Below, piece after piece: positions 12,618-23,280 of a DNA stretch of 64,000 nt; position 1 is the stretch's first letter, and each line of letters begins with the position of its first letter. The notes under the pieces are model-generated. The model saw nothing but the letters and a program-made list of their open reading frames with translations, made no database searches and was not told where the DNA came from. This DNA is from Platynereis dumerilii (Eukaryota > Annelida > Polychaeta > Phyllodocida > Nereididae), in NCBI GenBank assembly GCA_026936325.1, contig JAPTHN010000001.1, forward strand, positions 77,507,380 to 77,571,379. The letters are read 5' to 3'. Position numbers and translations under genes: made by a program.

Positions 12618-13070
12618 TGGGAGTCAGGACTCTGAGTCAGGACTCTGAGTCACGATTCTGAGTCAGGACTCTGAGTCAGGCCTGTCGGTCAGGACTGTCG
12701 GTCAGGATTGTCAGCCTCTGAGTCGGGCCTCTGAGTCGGGCCTCTGAGTCGGGCCTCTGAGTCAGGCCTCTGAGCCGGGCCTCTGAGCCGGGCCTCTGAG
12801 CCAGGCCTCTGAGCCGGGAGTCTGAGCCGGGCCTCTGAGCCGGGCCTCTGAGCCGGGCCTCTGAGCCAGGCCTCTGAGCCGGGCCTCTGAGCCGGGCCTC
12901 TGAGCCGGGCCTCTGAGCCGGGCCTCTGAGCCGGGCCTCTGAGCCAGGCCTCTGAGCCGGGCCTCTGAGCCGGGCCTCTGAGCCGGGCCTCTGAGCCGGG
13001 CCTCTGAGCCGGGCCTCTGAGCCGGGCCTCTGAGCCGGGACTCTGAGCCGGGACTCTGAGTCGGGAGAAA
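12618..13070. repeat. 13-bp minisatellite in gamma copy 2
   Basis: Same 13-bp period and position as the array at 914-2085 but dominated by GGGCCTCTGAGCC. It keeps a few GGACTCTGAGTCA units at its left edge, which link it to gamma 1. The 135-codon minus-strand ORF across it is an artefact of the repeat period. Confidence 0.95.
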
Positions 13071-13208
13071 ACAGAGTCAGCATGTGTTTGTCAGTCCGTC
13101 AGTTTCATCCATCTGTCCATTTGTCTGTCCATTTACAGGCAAAGTTTAGTTATAAGTAAAGGTAAATTCTTTGTAATTGTCCGTGATGACAATTACCGTG
13201 TTCTCTAG

Positions 13209-15323
13209 TTCTTCTTATTATTATTATAGTTTCCGGAAAAAATTTGCTCCGATTTTCTTGATTATTTTTGTGAATGTACCTGTATACTTGTAGACTACTG
13301 TATTCCGGTCCTGAGTTTGAATTTTTATTTCTAAGGTATATAGGGCCTTTTTAGTGTGTTTTTTTGTATATTTCAATATACTATATCTCAATAAATTTAT
13401 AGTCCAGTGTAATTTACTTTACTTTCACTCAATAAACTGTAAAGAGCAATAATTTGAAGCAAAAATAATCAAAATCCTTAGAGCGGAATAGGCCACACTG
13501 AATATTTAGGTCATTTTCGAATTGTTTCGAGTTCGGCAAAAACCATAAATGATAGCAGCATGCTAATTGTGCCAAAAGTTGACCTAGAGTACGGGCCAGT
13601 GCATAACATATTTTTAATTTTGATATTGCAAGTATTTATGGAATAGCGGCCATTTTGGTATGGTGTATTTGCTCAGTTTGAGGTGCATGAGTTCAAAATC
13701 CATGAAGGAGTCATTTTAGGTAATGCAAATGTATAATGAACCCCCCCAAATATAACCATTTACACCCCATACCAATCTTAAAATTTGACCTTGACCTCAT
13801 TTTTCAAGGTCATATGACCCGTCAAAGTTTCAATTCACTACATTTTCAAAAATTCCAACAATTATGTTTTTTCAAAGATATCGAGTTCATATTATAGATT
13901 CTAATAGCCAGCAGCCAGATTGTTTGAACCCTGAAATCGGAATTGATCTATCTCTTCATGCTGATTTATAAAAAAATTCCAAATATTGCATACCGCGCGA
14001 CATGAAAAATCAGCCTATTTTTGCCCTCTTGAGCAATAAATATTGATCCTACACAGTTCAAATAATGAAATGACCCCCCCTTTGTCACATATTGCCAATC
14101 TGGGGAAAATATTGGTTTTGACCTAGAAAGGTATTTTCAAGGTCAAACTCAAGGTCAAATATTTGGCAAAATTGGTTTTTTGAGATACCTAATTTTTTTA
14201 GCTAGGAAATAATTGAGGAATTTCCACAATCTCTTCAGCATTTGGTGCCACAGTACCCTAGAGGACCCTTGCAAAGTTTTAAGTTCCTCGGATTGATGTA
14301 CATTGCATAATAAAGGTCACAAGGTCAAAAAATGGCAGCAAAATTGACCTTCTCATTTTCCAATTTCACACTTGTACCCAAACTTTGACGGCCTGTATCT
14401 CCGGTTCTAATTAAGCTACAGAAATATTTCCATATTCGGAAAGGCCATAATCTCTTCTAGTATTTGTTTTCTATGCATTTTAATGTATCTCTACTAGTTA
14501 AAAAGATCGCCGGACCCTGAAAAATTCATGTTTTCAGTTATGATTTTACAATTTAACTTTATTTTGACAAACAAAGCAATCTTCAAAAAATTCAATACTC
14601 CTTGGACATGTAATCCTAACACATTTACAGCAGTGTGTGCAATTTCAAGTCTCTACTGTAAGCCGTTTGCCTTTGAGATTAAAATAATGTTCAAAACTTG
14701 ACATTTTCAGAGTCAATTTTTCGGTGATATTTTACATTTTTGTCATTATTTCAATCGGCTCTATCTCCTGTTCTAATTAAGCTATACAAATGATGAAAGC
14801 AGTTCTGAATACCTCAGATTCTCATCTTTATTTTATTTAATGTTCATTTTGGTGTAGCATCAATAGCTAAAAAGATCGGTCAACCCTGAAAAATTCAACT
14901 TTCCCTCATTTTACAAAATTAATGCCCTGAGCCAAAAGTATATTTTGCAGTACAGCTTCTCGGTGAAGGAATACAAAATCAGAATTTCAAGCAATATGTG
15001 GACCACTGGACCTATGCTGCATATGTTCTCAATTATATTGATTTCGTTTGTTTCAAATGCCTAAATATGCCACTTCTGGTGTCGCTTGCCACAATATCTA
15101 TGATGCTTAGTGTATGAATTTTCATATTTGTAGTAAACTTTACTCAATAAACTATACTAAATAAACTAAACTAATTCAACTAAACTAATTCAACTTAATT
15201 AAAGATGAGCATTCATGCAATGGTCTGTACACTAGCTCAATGTACATGTAAAATATACCTTTAAAGAAATAAATGTAAAGGTAAATTCTTTATCACTGAC
15301 CATGGTCAGTTATAGCCATCTAG
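13209..15323 (+). mobile_element. Helitron/Helentron-like element, family alpha (copy 4)
   Basis: Fourth alpha unit, joined to gamma 2 by TTCTTCTTATTATTATTATAG and starting near TTTCCGGAAAA (13230) like alpha 2. It ends with GGTAAATTCTT, hairpin CTGACCATGGTCAG (15296-15309), 10 nt and CTAG (15320-15323). It appears more diverged from copies 1-3 in its 3' third (about 14900-15200) than they are from one another. It is non-coding. Confidence 0.65.
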
Positions 15324-15602
15324 TTATTAAACTTCACCTATTTATTATTATTTTTCTTTCCGAAAAATGTTCTCGAAAAATTTTCAAATAATTTGTGTAC
15401 ATAGTCCTATGTGACCTAATTAAATTGTCCATGTAACCCTATACCTCTGACCTATTTTTCAAGGTCATTGACCCCTTTGAAATAAATTTTTTCTATATTT
15501 CAATTGACCATTACTCATATATTAACTGATCAATTATAGTTTCCTAATAAACTATATATAATAGACTTATACTAAATAAACTGACCTAATTTTCAAAAGT
15601 AT

Positions 15603-15629
15603 AGGTCAAGGTCAAGGTCATACAGGTCA
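15603..15629 (+). promoter_or_regulatory. Cluster of four nuclear-receptor half-sites (beta 2)
   Basis: Three abutting AGGTCA motifs, a TAC spacer and a fourth AGGTCA. All four half-sites match the consensus. DR0 and DR3 geometries are known nuclear-receptor response-element spacings; activity here is untested. Confidence 0.4.
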
Positions 15630-17367
15630 ATTTTTACTCTCAGAGGTTTGCGCGCCTGATCTCTATATAAGCAACTTCGAAAATTGCAGAATTCAAGCCA
15701 ATTGTTACAGTAAATGACTAATCCATGGTAAGCGATCATTTTTATGATGATATCATGCTTAGTTATTTAATTATGGAATTTTTAGTGTCAACCGCGTCGT
15801 CAAAACTGGTGACCTTGATTACTTGACACTGAAATATCGATTTTAGGCCAATAAAATGTATTGTGAACCCCCCCAAATATGCCCATAAAACCTCCATAGC
15901 CACCTTCAAATTTGTCCTTAACCTCATTTTTCAAGGTCATTTGACCTGTTTAATGTTCAAATCACTCGATTTTCAAAAATTCCAACAATTATGTTATTTC
16001 CAGCATATCGGGTTCATATTTTAAATTATAATAGCCAGGAGCTATATTGTTGGAACCCTGAAATCGGAATTGATTTATCTCTTCATGCTGATTTATAAAA
16101 AAATTCCAAATACGGCATACCGCGCGACATGAAAAATTAGCCAATTTTTGCCAATTTGAGAGGTAAATATTGATCCTACATAGTTCAAATAATGAAATGA
16201 CCCCCCCTAAGTCATACACCGCGAATCTGTAGAAATTATAGATTTTGACCTTGAAAGGTATTTTCAAGGTCAAAATCAAGGTCAAATATTTGACAAAATT
16301 GGATATTTGAGATATTTAATTTTTTTTAAGTAGGAAATAATAAAGGGATTTTTACAGTCTTTTCACAGGTCAGTCCTGCAATACCCTAGAAGAAATGTGT
16401 AAAGTTTTAAGTCCATCGGATTGACCTACATTGCACAATAAATGTCACAAGGTCAAAAAATTACTGCAAAATTGACCCTCTCATTTTCCAATTTCGCACT
16501 TGCACCCAAACTTTGATGGTCTGTATCTCCGGTTCTAATTAAGCTACAGAAAAACTGAAAGCATATTCAGAAAGTCCAAATTCTCCTCTAGTATTCATTT
16601 TCTATACATTTTAACGTATCTCTGCTAGTTAAAAAGATCGCCGGACCCTGAAAAATACATGTTTTCGGTCAAGATTTCACCAATTTACATTTTTTTGACA
16701 AAGAAGTCAGTCTTCAAAAAATTTGATAATATTTCGAGATATAGTCCTAACATATTTACAGTATTTTGTGCAATTTTAAGTCTCTCCTTCAAACCGTTTA
16801 CCTTTGGGAGCAATTTGGAGTTCAAAACTTGATATTTTCAGAGTCAATTTTTCGGTGAAATTTCATATTTTTACCATTACTTCAATCAACTCTATCTCGG
16901 GTTCTAATAAAGTCATATGAATGATACAAGCCGTTTTGGAAAAGCTCAGATTCTCCTCTTATTCTAATTTGTGTACATTTTGTTGTGTCGTGAACAGGTA
17001 AAAAGATCGGTCAACCCTGAAAAATTCATCTTTTCCTCACCTAACCGAATGACTACTCAGACTGGAACACCAGTGATTACTAAAATTTGTGCAGTAATTG
17101 CCTAAAAGATGTCAATAAACTAATTTTAAACTAAAGTAAACTAAATAAATTAAACTAAACTAAATAAACTAAGCTAAACATGCATTCACCGGGAAAGGGG
17201 GGGCTGTCCGCTAGCTTCATTAACTTGTGCATTGCAATATATCACAAATAAATAAGGTACATTTTTTATGCTATTTTTTGTACCATTTTATACAATATTT
17301 TTGATACTATTTTATATTTTATTCATATAATATTTTATATATTATTTTATATCTTGCTTATATATAT

Positions 17368-17403
17368 ACTTGTTTATATACTTGTTTATATACTTGTTTA
17401 TAT
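17368..17403 (+). repeat. 12-bp minisatellite (beta 2, three copies)
   Basis: Three copies of ACTTGTTTATAT at the place where beta 1 has six. Confidence 0.9.
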
Positions 17404-17612
17404 ACTTATATACATTTAGACTATTTTCACCCACTGAACTAAATAAACTAAACTAAACATGGGCATTCACTGAGCAAGCTGCTTAAACATGTACAATATA
17501 CCTTCATATACTTGTTCGTATACTTGTTTATTTTTATACTTAAACATATTTAGACTATTTTCACCAACTGCTCGGTGAAGTTTTATTACCGCTAGCGGTT
17601 ATCGGAATCTAG

Positions 17613-20089
17613 TTTAAATTGGTTCTGACCCTTCCCAATTTTTCCATTGATTGTCAATGCAGCCAAAGAGCTCAGGTTTTCACGCTTATCTGTGAATTTC
17701 TGGAATATCCCCCGGTTTATTCAAAGCACTCTGCAAATTGAATCGAACGAAACCCTGGTCTCTTGGGAGGCTTGTCAGGCATTTGTACTCAACAGTGACA
17801 GTGAAAAGTTTTCTAACATCACGGATAAGACACCATACTTCAGATACAGAGTATTGCTAATCGTTTTAGCTCCTGATATCTGCAAATTATGCATGTTTGT
17901 TCTGTATACAGCCACAGCTGGAAGGCAAGTTCATTTTGGTAGTTCTTGGGCAGCAAGAATACCATGGAAACGTTCTAGCAAAACACCATTCAATTGAGAC
18001 CGTTTATTTGGTGGTTGAATGAGTGTTTCCACAATATATGTTATGTTGGCAATGTTGTATCCGATACGCTAGGTCATTCAGTATGGAAAAGAAATCAAAC
18101 GGAAGGGCTCTTTAATTTTGTGTACATCTATATATAGGCCTATATATCCTATTAAAATTTAATCTGCAAATTGTGATAATTATGATATGAGTTGCTTACA
18201 GCTTGTAAAATGCAATAAAACACTGAGACAACAAACCATAGAGCCAAAGAACACCACTCAAAGTAGGGACACCAGTGACAAGGGGGACTACTCTCAGAGA
18301 GATGCTGGAAAAGTTTTCTTGTTTTTTTGTGTTTGGATGAGTTGGCTAAGTAATAGAGACAGCTGCTGGGAGAGTGGCCAGCAAAGAAGGGTGCTTGATC
18401 TGCAAGATAATGAAGGAAGCCAAATAAAAGGAACGCAAAGCAATGCAGTGACCATTCTTTTGTTTTCTTCTGGTGTTTTTGCTGAATGAGGACTCTCTTG
18501 GACACCCAAAAAAAACAAACTTCCTTGACTACAGAATTAGTATTTTGGAAATTTGGATGATTAAGGGTATGGTAACATGTGCCAATAAACGAAGTATCTA
18601 CCAAAAGTACCAATTTGGCAAACGAATTGGTGTTTGGCCTGATTTCTCAGCATCTATAAGTGGTACAGCAGATTAACACATACTCACGGATAGAACAGCC
18701 AATTGGCAATGTGAATATTTCATTTTCGCGATGTTTTAGCACCGTTTTTTGCCGATTTTAGAGCAATTTCGTATGATGGCAGTTCATCTTGCTTGTTTAC
18801 GCTTGTTGACGCAACCATAACAATGGTCTAAATTGCCGTGACGTCACAAAAATGCACTGCAGTGCTACTCCCATGCATGCTACTCACGGCATAGTTCCAC
18901 TAAGGTTGATGATTTGCATTGCTTTAAGTTCATGCATTGCTTTTTCACAGCTTATAGAATAAGTGTTAAATTTGAGTTCGCATGCTTGATGAGACAAACT
19001 GTAAGCAACTTTTACCTCTATACTATAGTCAAGTCATTTGTTTGTGGCAGTAACTTTTTGGCTGATAATTAAAAACAAATCTTACCCTTGACAATAACAC
19101 TTGTCTCCTCTTGTTCCTGACACCTTGACCAAACAGTTTCATAAATATTTGGAAGTATTAGCATGTTTTAGCCCTAGTTTTGGTGGTTTCATTAGAATAA
19201 CATTGCTGTCAACACAACTCAAGAAGCCATTTTCTTCTACTGCTTCTATTGCTGCAGTTGTGACATCACTATTGTTCCAGTGATGTCATAGAGCCAACAA
19301 TGCTGATGACGTCAACAGAAGGCTAAAAATAGCTCTAAATGTGTTGAAGAGCAGCAGCAATTTAACATTGTAAGTGCCTGTATGATGAAGCTGGGGGATT
19401 AGAGGAAATATATTTAATCCAAATCATGCTTGGTCATGGTGTACTCACCCTAATAAACCAAAAATTAAACCTCAGACTTAATCATGAATTGTTTTATTGG
19501 CTAAAAACTTACTGCCAAAATAAAGTGTCTTGACTTTAGTGATTCTTTTCTTCTTCAGAAAAAAACATATTGTTTGAATATGATTACATTTGCAGTTAGT
19601 AAAGTGACTAAATAGCAAGATAATATCGCCCGAGAGGCATTTAGGCAATTCTAAGATCCACTATCCTGGGGAAGCAGGATTAAATTAGTAAATTTAATAA
19701 ATTCACGTCAAGTGTGTATAATCTGGTTGATATGAGGGGAACTGATTTCAGGTCATCTCAAGGAACACCAGCTCCAAGGCTGGCAGCATGTGACCAATGT
19801 TTAGGCCTCTGACCAGTTATTAATTATTTCATGACATTTTTACTGTATCGTAGTAAAGGACTCCTTACATGAGTGACAGAAACTGAAATACTATTTCATG
19901 CAACTGGAATCAGATAGCAAGCTAACATCACTCTTTGTAGTTTTCAATGTGCATAATTGGACAAATGTTATACACTGTTTGGAATCATGATAAGTTGATA
20001 ACCCTAATTCTTCTTGTTCCAAGATCAATTGGCTCCTGGAGAAATAAACATAATAAGGTGTTGATTCCCCTCAAGTCATAATCAATCAA
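17613..20089. other. Unique DNA without a recognisable gene
   Basis: Apparently single-copy sequence to the right of the Helitron-like array. Several overlapping ORFs of 60-150 codons occur on both strands (for example 17647-17997 and 18152-18613), but none shows a domain, conserved motif or convincing splice structure. A TGACGTCA (CRE-type) motif occurs near 18838. A short inverted pair, TGACATCACT and AGTGATGTCA, lies at about 19261-19287. Confidence 0.5.
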
Positions 20090-20380
20090 TTGATATTCTC
20101 AGAATCAGTGAGTGAAGAAAGACAAACATTGCAGTCATTAAAATACAGTAGTGCAGTGAAACCCAAGAACCCATCCTGGAGAGATGTGACATTGCGACAT
20201 ATTGACCGCAACGAAATCGTAAGAATCACAATAAAGAACAAATTCACGGAAGAAACTGAACAACTAAAGAGCACAGCAAAGAAGATAAATAAACTGAAAG
20301 ACATTCTTATGAGTGCTGCTCCCTGGTATGATATATTGGTGATCAGCCCAGACATCCGGAAGAGCACACAAGAGAGATAG
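20090..20380 (+). CDS. Possible small hypothetical ORF, charged and helical
   Basis: An open frame of about 96 codons that is richer in Lys, Glu and Arg than the surrounding chance ORFs. It has a lysine-rich stretch (EQLKSTAKKINKLKDILMSA) that could form an amphipathic helix, then WYDILVISPDIRKSTQER and a stop. The annotated first codon is not ATG and no signal peptide is present. I do not recognise a family. It could be an isolated exon, a decayed gene or chance. An overlapping minus-strand ORF of similar length is taken as its shadow. Confidence 0.22.
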   Translation: MIFSESVSEERQTLQSLKYSSAVKPKNPSWRDVTLRHIDRNEIVRITIKNKFTEETEQLKSTAKKINKLKDILMSAAPWYDILVISPDIRKSTQER

Positions 20381-20415
20381 AGAGGCAATGATCATGCATG
20401 ATGATAAGGCTTTTT

Positions 20416-20971
20416 ACCTTCAGCGAACAAAGGTATTGTCATCACTTTGGTCAAAAATTGTCCGTCCGCCGAACGGGTGTCTGGGCAGTCTGGCGATGGA
20501 TGGATAGATAGTTTCCGGGCCAGGACTCAGCCCCTATTGCATGTACATAGATAAAATTTGGTACACAGGTAGCCTGTATGGTCTAGTTGTGTCTTTTGAT
20601 GACCTGATTGATGGATATTTAGTACTTTTTGAAATATTGAGAAAAATATAAAACAATTACTATTTTTGTTTCTGGGCCAAACTCAGCCCCTATTGCATGC
20701 ACATGAATGAAATTTGGTAAACAGGTAGCCTGTATGGTCTGGTTGTGCCTTTTGATGGTCTGATTGATGGATATTTCGTACAGTTTTGAAATATCGAGAA
20801 AAAAAAAAGTTTTTTTGTTTCCAGGCCAAAACTTGCCCACTATTGCATGTACACGGACGAAATTTGTTGCACATGTCACCTATATGATAAAGTTGTGCCT
20901 TTTGTGGGTGTCATTCATGGACATGGTGTAATGGACTATGGTGTCTTTAATGGAGTGTTTTCGCTGAAGGT
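20416..20971. mobile_element. Terminal-inverted-repeat element with internal ~152-bp tandem repeats
   Basis: A perfect 12-bp inverted pair, ACCTTCAGCGAA (20416-20427) and TTCGCTGAAGGT (20960-20971), bounds a segment holding three diverged direct repeats of about 150 bp (from about 20510, 20665 and 20818). Each repeat contains CTATTGCATG, AAATTTG and TTTTGATGG-like motifs. There is no transposase. The superfamily is undetermined. Confidence 0.55.
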
Positions 20972-21085
20972 TTGCTGCTACGCAGCCTATGTTTGATTTT
21001 GCGTTGCACATACATGTGTGAACAGGCTTGCAATCTAAGCCACAGCTCCATACCTTGAGGTAATGAGATTACATGCATTTCAGCC

Positions 21086-21093
21086 TATAAATA
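21086..21093 (+). promoter_or_regulatory. TATA box of signal-peptide segment 1
   Basis: TATAAATA about 115 bp upstream of the signal-peptide ATG. The same TATAAATAG plus a following (A/C)TGTGTGGGAG leader motif recurs at 30192, and TCAGCCTATAAA is shared with the PAN/FN2 gene promoter at 33327. Conservation across paralogous segments supports a real core promoter. Confidence 0.5.
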
Positions 21094-21105
21094 GTTCATG
21101 AAAAG

Positions 21106-23280
21106 TAGCCTCTCAAATGTGTGGGAGGCAAGAATTAAGCTTGGAGGTGGATCAGCCATTCTGAAAACTCTTTCACTCTGGCTTGCCACAAGGACAGGTG
21201 TACGGGATGCTTCCAGCCTTGGAACTTCCCCCATTTCTTAACAAGGCGTGGGTGGTGGTGTCCTTCCTTCTAAATTTAGCCCTCTTCTTCATGTCTGAAG
21301 GTAAAAGCAGACGTCATGCTTATGTCAGGTGCAAGATACAAATTCAGCCAATAATTTTGAATTTAATTTTTATTCAATCGATGATTTACCAACAAAGTTC
21401 TAAAATTCAAAAGTTACTGTTGTTATCGTGGAACATTTATCTGCAAATGGCTTGTTGCAGAAATTGCATTTACTTGTTAATTGTGTGAGTTATTTTTATA
21501 GGCCAACCCTTTCAGGTTTTGCACCTTTTATAACCCTATTTTTGTGGAAGCTTTTAAAAACAATGATGCATAGTGTAATTTTATATGGCGCCCATTCCAG
21601 AAAAATGTGCTGACCATACTGATCGGAAATCATCATGGTACATAAAGATTAACTTGCAAAAAGGTGTGTTACAACTGAGAAATTGGTGGAGTCGAATCAG
21701 TGTACCATGGTACCTGCATTATAAGACTCCAGTTGTAAGACGATTTTGCCTTATGTGACCACCTTCCTCCTGCACTGAATAGTACTTTTTAAAGTGCATT
21801 TTGCACCCCAACGAAAGGCCGCAACCCCACAAGAGACTGCTTCATGACCGCGGTTGTATACAGTGTAACTCAGGGACCACTGTCTGTAGGAGGATTGACA
21901 TTTTTGTGATATAAAAATCAAGGTAATTCTCTGATCGTTCATGATTGTAAAAAAACTTGCACCATTATACCATTGTGCCAAGTAGATATCAGCAATTGCA
22001 CACGACCGGGAGAGTGCAGTCTAGCAGAAACTGCAGAATATTGTCCTTTGTGAAACTTGACGCGCTTGAGGACCACTTGAAGGATTTAGGGGGTGACCAT
22101 TTGATATTCGTGGAGAGGGGGGCTTGGAGTTTTCCTTGGCCGGAAATTATATATTTCACGGTAAGGGCGGCCGTAATTATTTATTTAAAGCGCGCAAAGT
22201 CCCCGTATATTCATTCCTAAATCAAGCATCGCCTTCTCAAGAAAAACTTTCCAAAAATGAAGGAAATCATTTATCTAAAAAAACTCCCAAGGACCCCCCC
22301 TTGAGAAGAAATGGTGGCCCCCTGGTGCTTTCTTCGACTCTCTATTCTATTTTCAGAAGAAAATTAATGTGTCATTATCAGTACAGGATGATCTCCTCAT
22401 AGATGTTATTACTCTTTCAGAAAATATAATTACTCATTGCTCACAGTCAAAAGTGACAGCCAGAAACCACATTGACCTCTCGAGCGATGATGTTACTTTG
22501 AAGACTAAATATTGCATTTACATTTTCCAGCGAATGACTTGTTTTATGTAATTAGCCGCAAAACACAACTACATGAAACCAGATCATGAGTGAATAAGGC
22601 ATCTGCCCACGTCAACTTAATTGTTCATCTTGCTTTTCATGCAAGGCCGTCCTTTCACCTAATGGGGTCATTCATGTTGGATGTGTGAAGAAATTCATTT
22701 CAGAATCAAAACAATTCTCATGTTACTCCCAGCTCCAAAAGACAATCTGGGGTCTATCAATACCAAACCTAATGAACAATGCAAGTTAGAGGGTTCATAT
22801 TTGAACTCAGTTGTATCATGCACTGTTATCAGTTGATAATATATTTCAAGAGGTTATTAGATTGTCTTCTCGATGAATTATATTAACGGAAAGCTCGCCC
22901 TGAATCAATGCATAAAAGAATGAATGAAAGGAAGGAAATGGAGATATGTTTATCACACTACCGGAAGATATTTTATTGAAAGATCTGTGGATCTGTATCA
23001 GTTTAGACTGCATATTTGGAAATACAAATTCTAATCAGATGTACTAAATACGTACAATATAATTCAATTTTCTCAGTGGCCCAGCACACAAACAATCCTA
23101 TCAATGACATGTATTGTTGTTGTTATTATTCACCGTAGATTTTCCAATCATCCTCTTTTCATTGGCCTCTGCAGTCCCCTTGTCTCCTTTGTTTTCTCCT
23201 CACCTTTTTTTTGCAGAAGCACTGATTCTTGTGAAAGTTCAATATTCATAACATGACCCCCAAAGCCACCGTACATCACC
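21106..23280 (+). repeat. Recent tandem duplication, copy A (~2.17 kb)
   Basis: Direct repeat of 23281-25452 with only a handful of differences in about 2.17 kb: one substitution near 21371, a small indel near 21645, and changes near 23215 and 23259. It contains one signal-peptide exon; the TATA box lies just outside its left edge. Paired ORFs inside the two copies at a constant offset of 2173-2175 bp are by-products of the duplication. Confidence 0.97.
21207..21300 (+). CDS. First exon encoding a signal peptide (segment 1)
   Basis: ATG at 21207 opens a 31-codon exon starting MLPALELPPFLNKAW, followed by a hydrophobic core VVVSFLLNLALFFMSE. It ends with one base of a Gly codon at a good donor (GAAG then GTAAAAGC), i.e. 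phase 1. A TATA box lies 115 bp upstream. The same FLLNLALFFMSE-G-donor structure is preserved at 23382 and 58468 and recognisable in decayed form at 27370 and 31630, so selection for secretion is likely. The downstream exons, and therefore the mature protein, are not identified. Reading through the donor gives a 101-codon ORF that is not the likely product. Confidence 0.5.

Larger units (their letters stand above)
11222..13208 (+). mobile_element. Helitron/Helentron-like element, family gamma (copy 2)
   Basis: Full-length gamma unit. It begins after beta 1 CTAG with TTATTATT, two successive AAGAATTTACC-type palindromes (11230-11257 and an imperfect one near 11276-11300), then TTTCAAAATGGG (11335). 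The body from about 11706 matches window positions 1-840. A 13-bp GC-rich minisatellite follows, then the same 3' tail as gamma 1: GGTAAATTCTT, hairpin arms at 13173-13181 and 13188-13196, and CTAG (13205-13208). No coding region is recognised. Confidence 0.65.
15324..17612 (+). mobile_element. Helitron/Helentron-like element, family beta (copy 2)
   Basis: Near-identical to beta 1 over its whole length. It keeps an extra 5' stretch TTATTAAACTTCACC absent from beta 1. AAACTTCACC is close to the inverse of its own 3' subterminal GGTGAAGTTT, which makes a beta-specific subterminal inverted repeat. It ends with hairpin ACCGCTAGCGGT (17588-17599), 9 nt and CTAG (17609-17612), immediately followed by TTTAAATTGG of unique DNA, which fixes the right end of the array. 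Confidence 0.7.

Noticed and set aside
12676-13083. 135-residue Arg/Gly/Pro repeat protein on the minus strand
   Set aside because: Produced by the GC-rich 13-bp minisatellite of gamma 2; the period equals 13 codons in every frame.
17647-17997. 116-codon ORF next to the array end as a host gene hit by the Helitron-like array
   Set aside because: No recognisable domain and no splice or promoter support; kept only as unexplained open frame.
18152-18613. 153-codon minus-strand ORF
   Set aside because: Overlaps other ORFs in several frames, Cys/Leu/Ser-rich without a motif; looks like chance openness.
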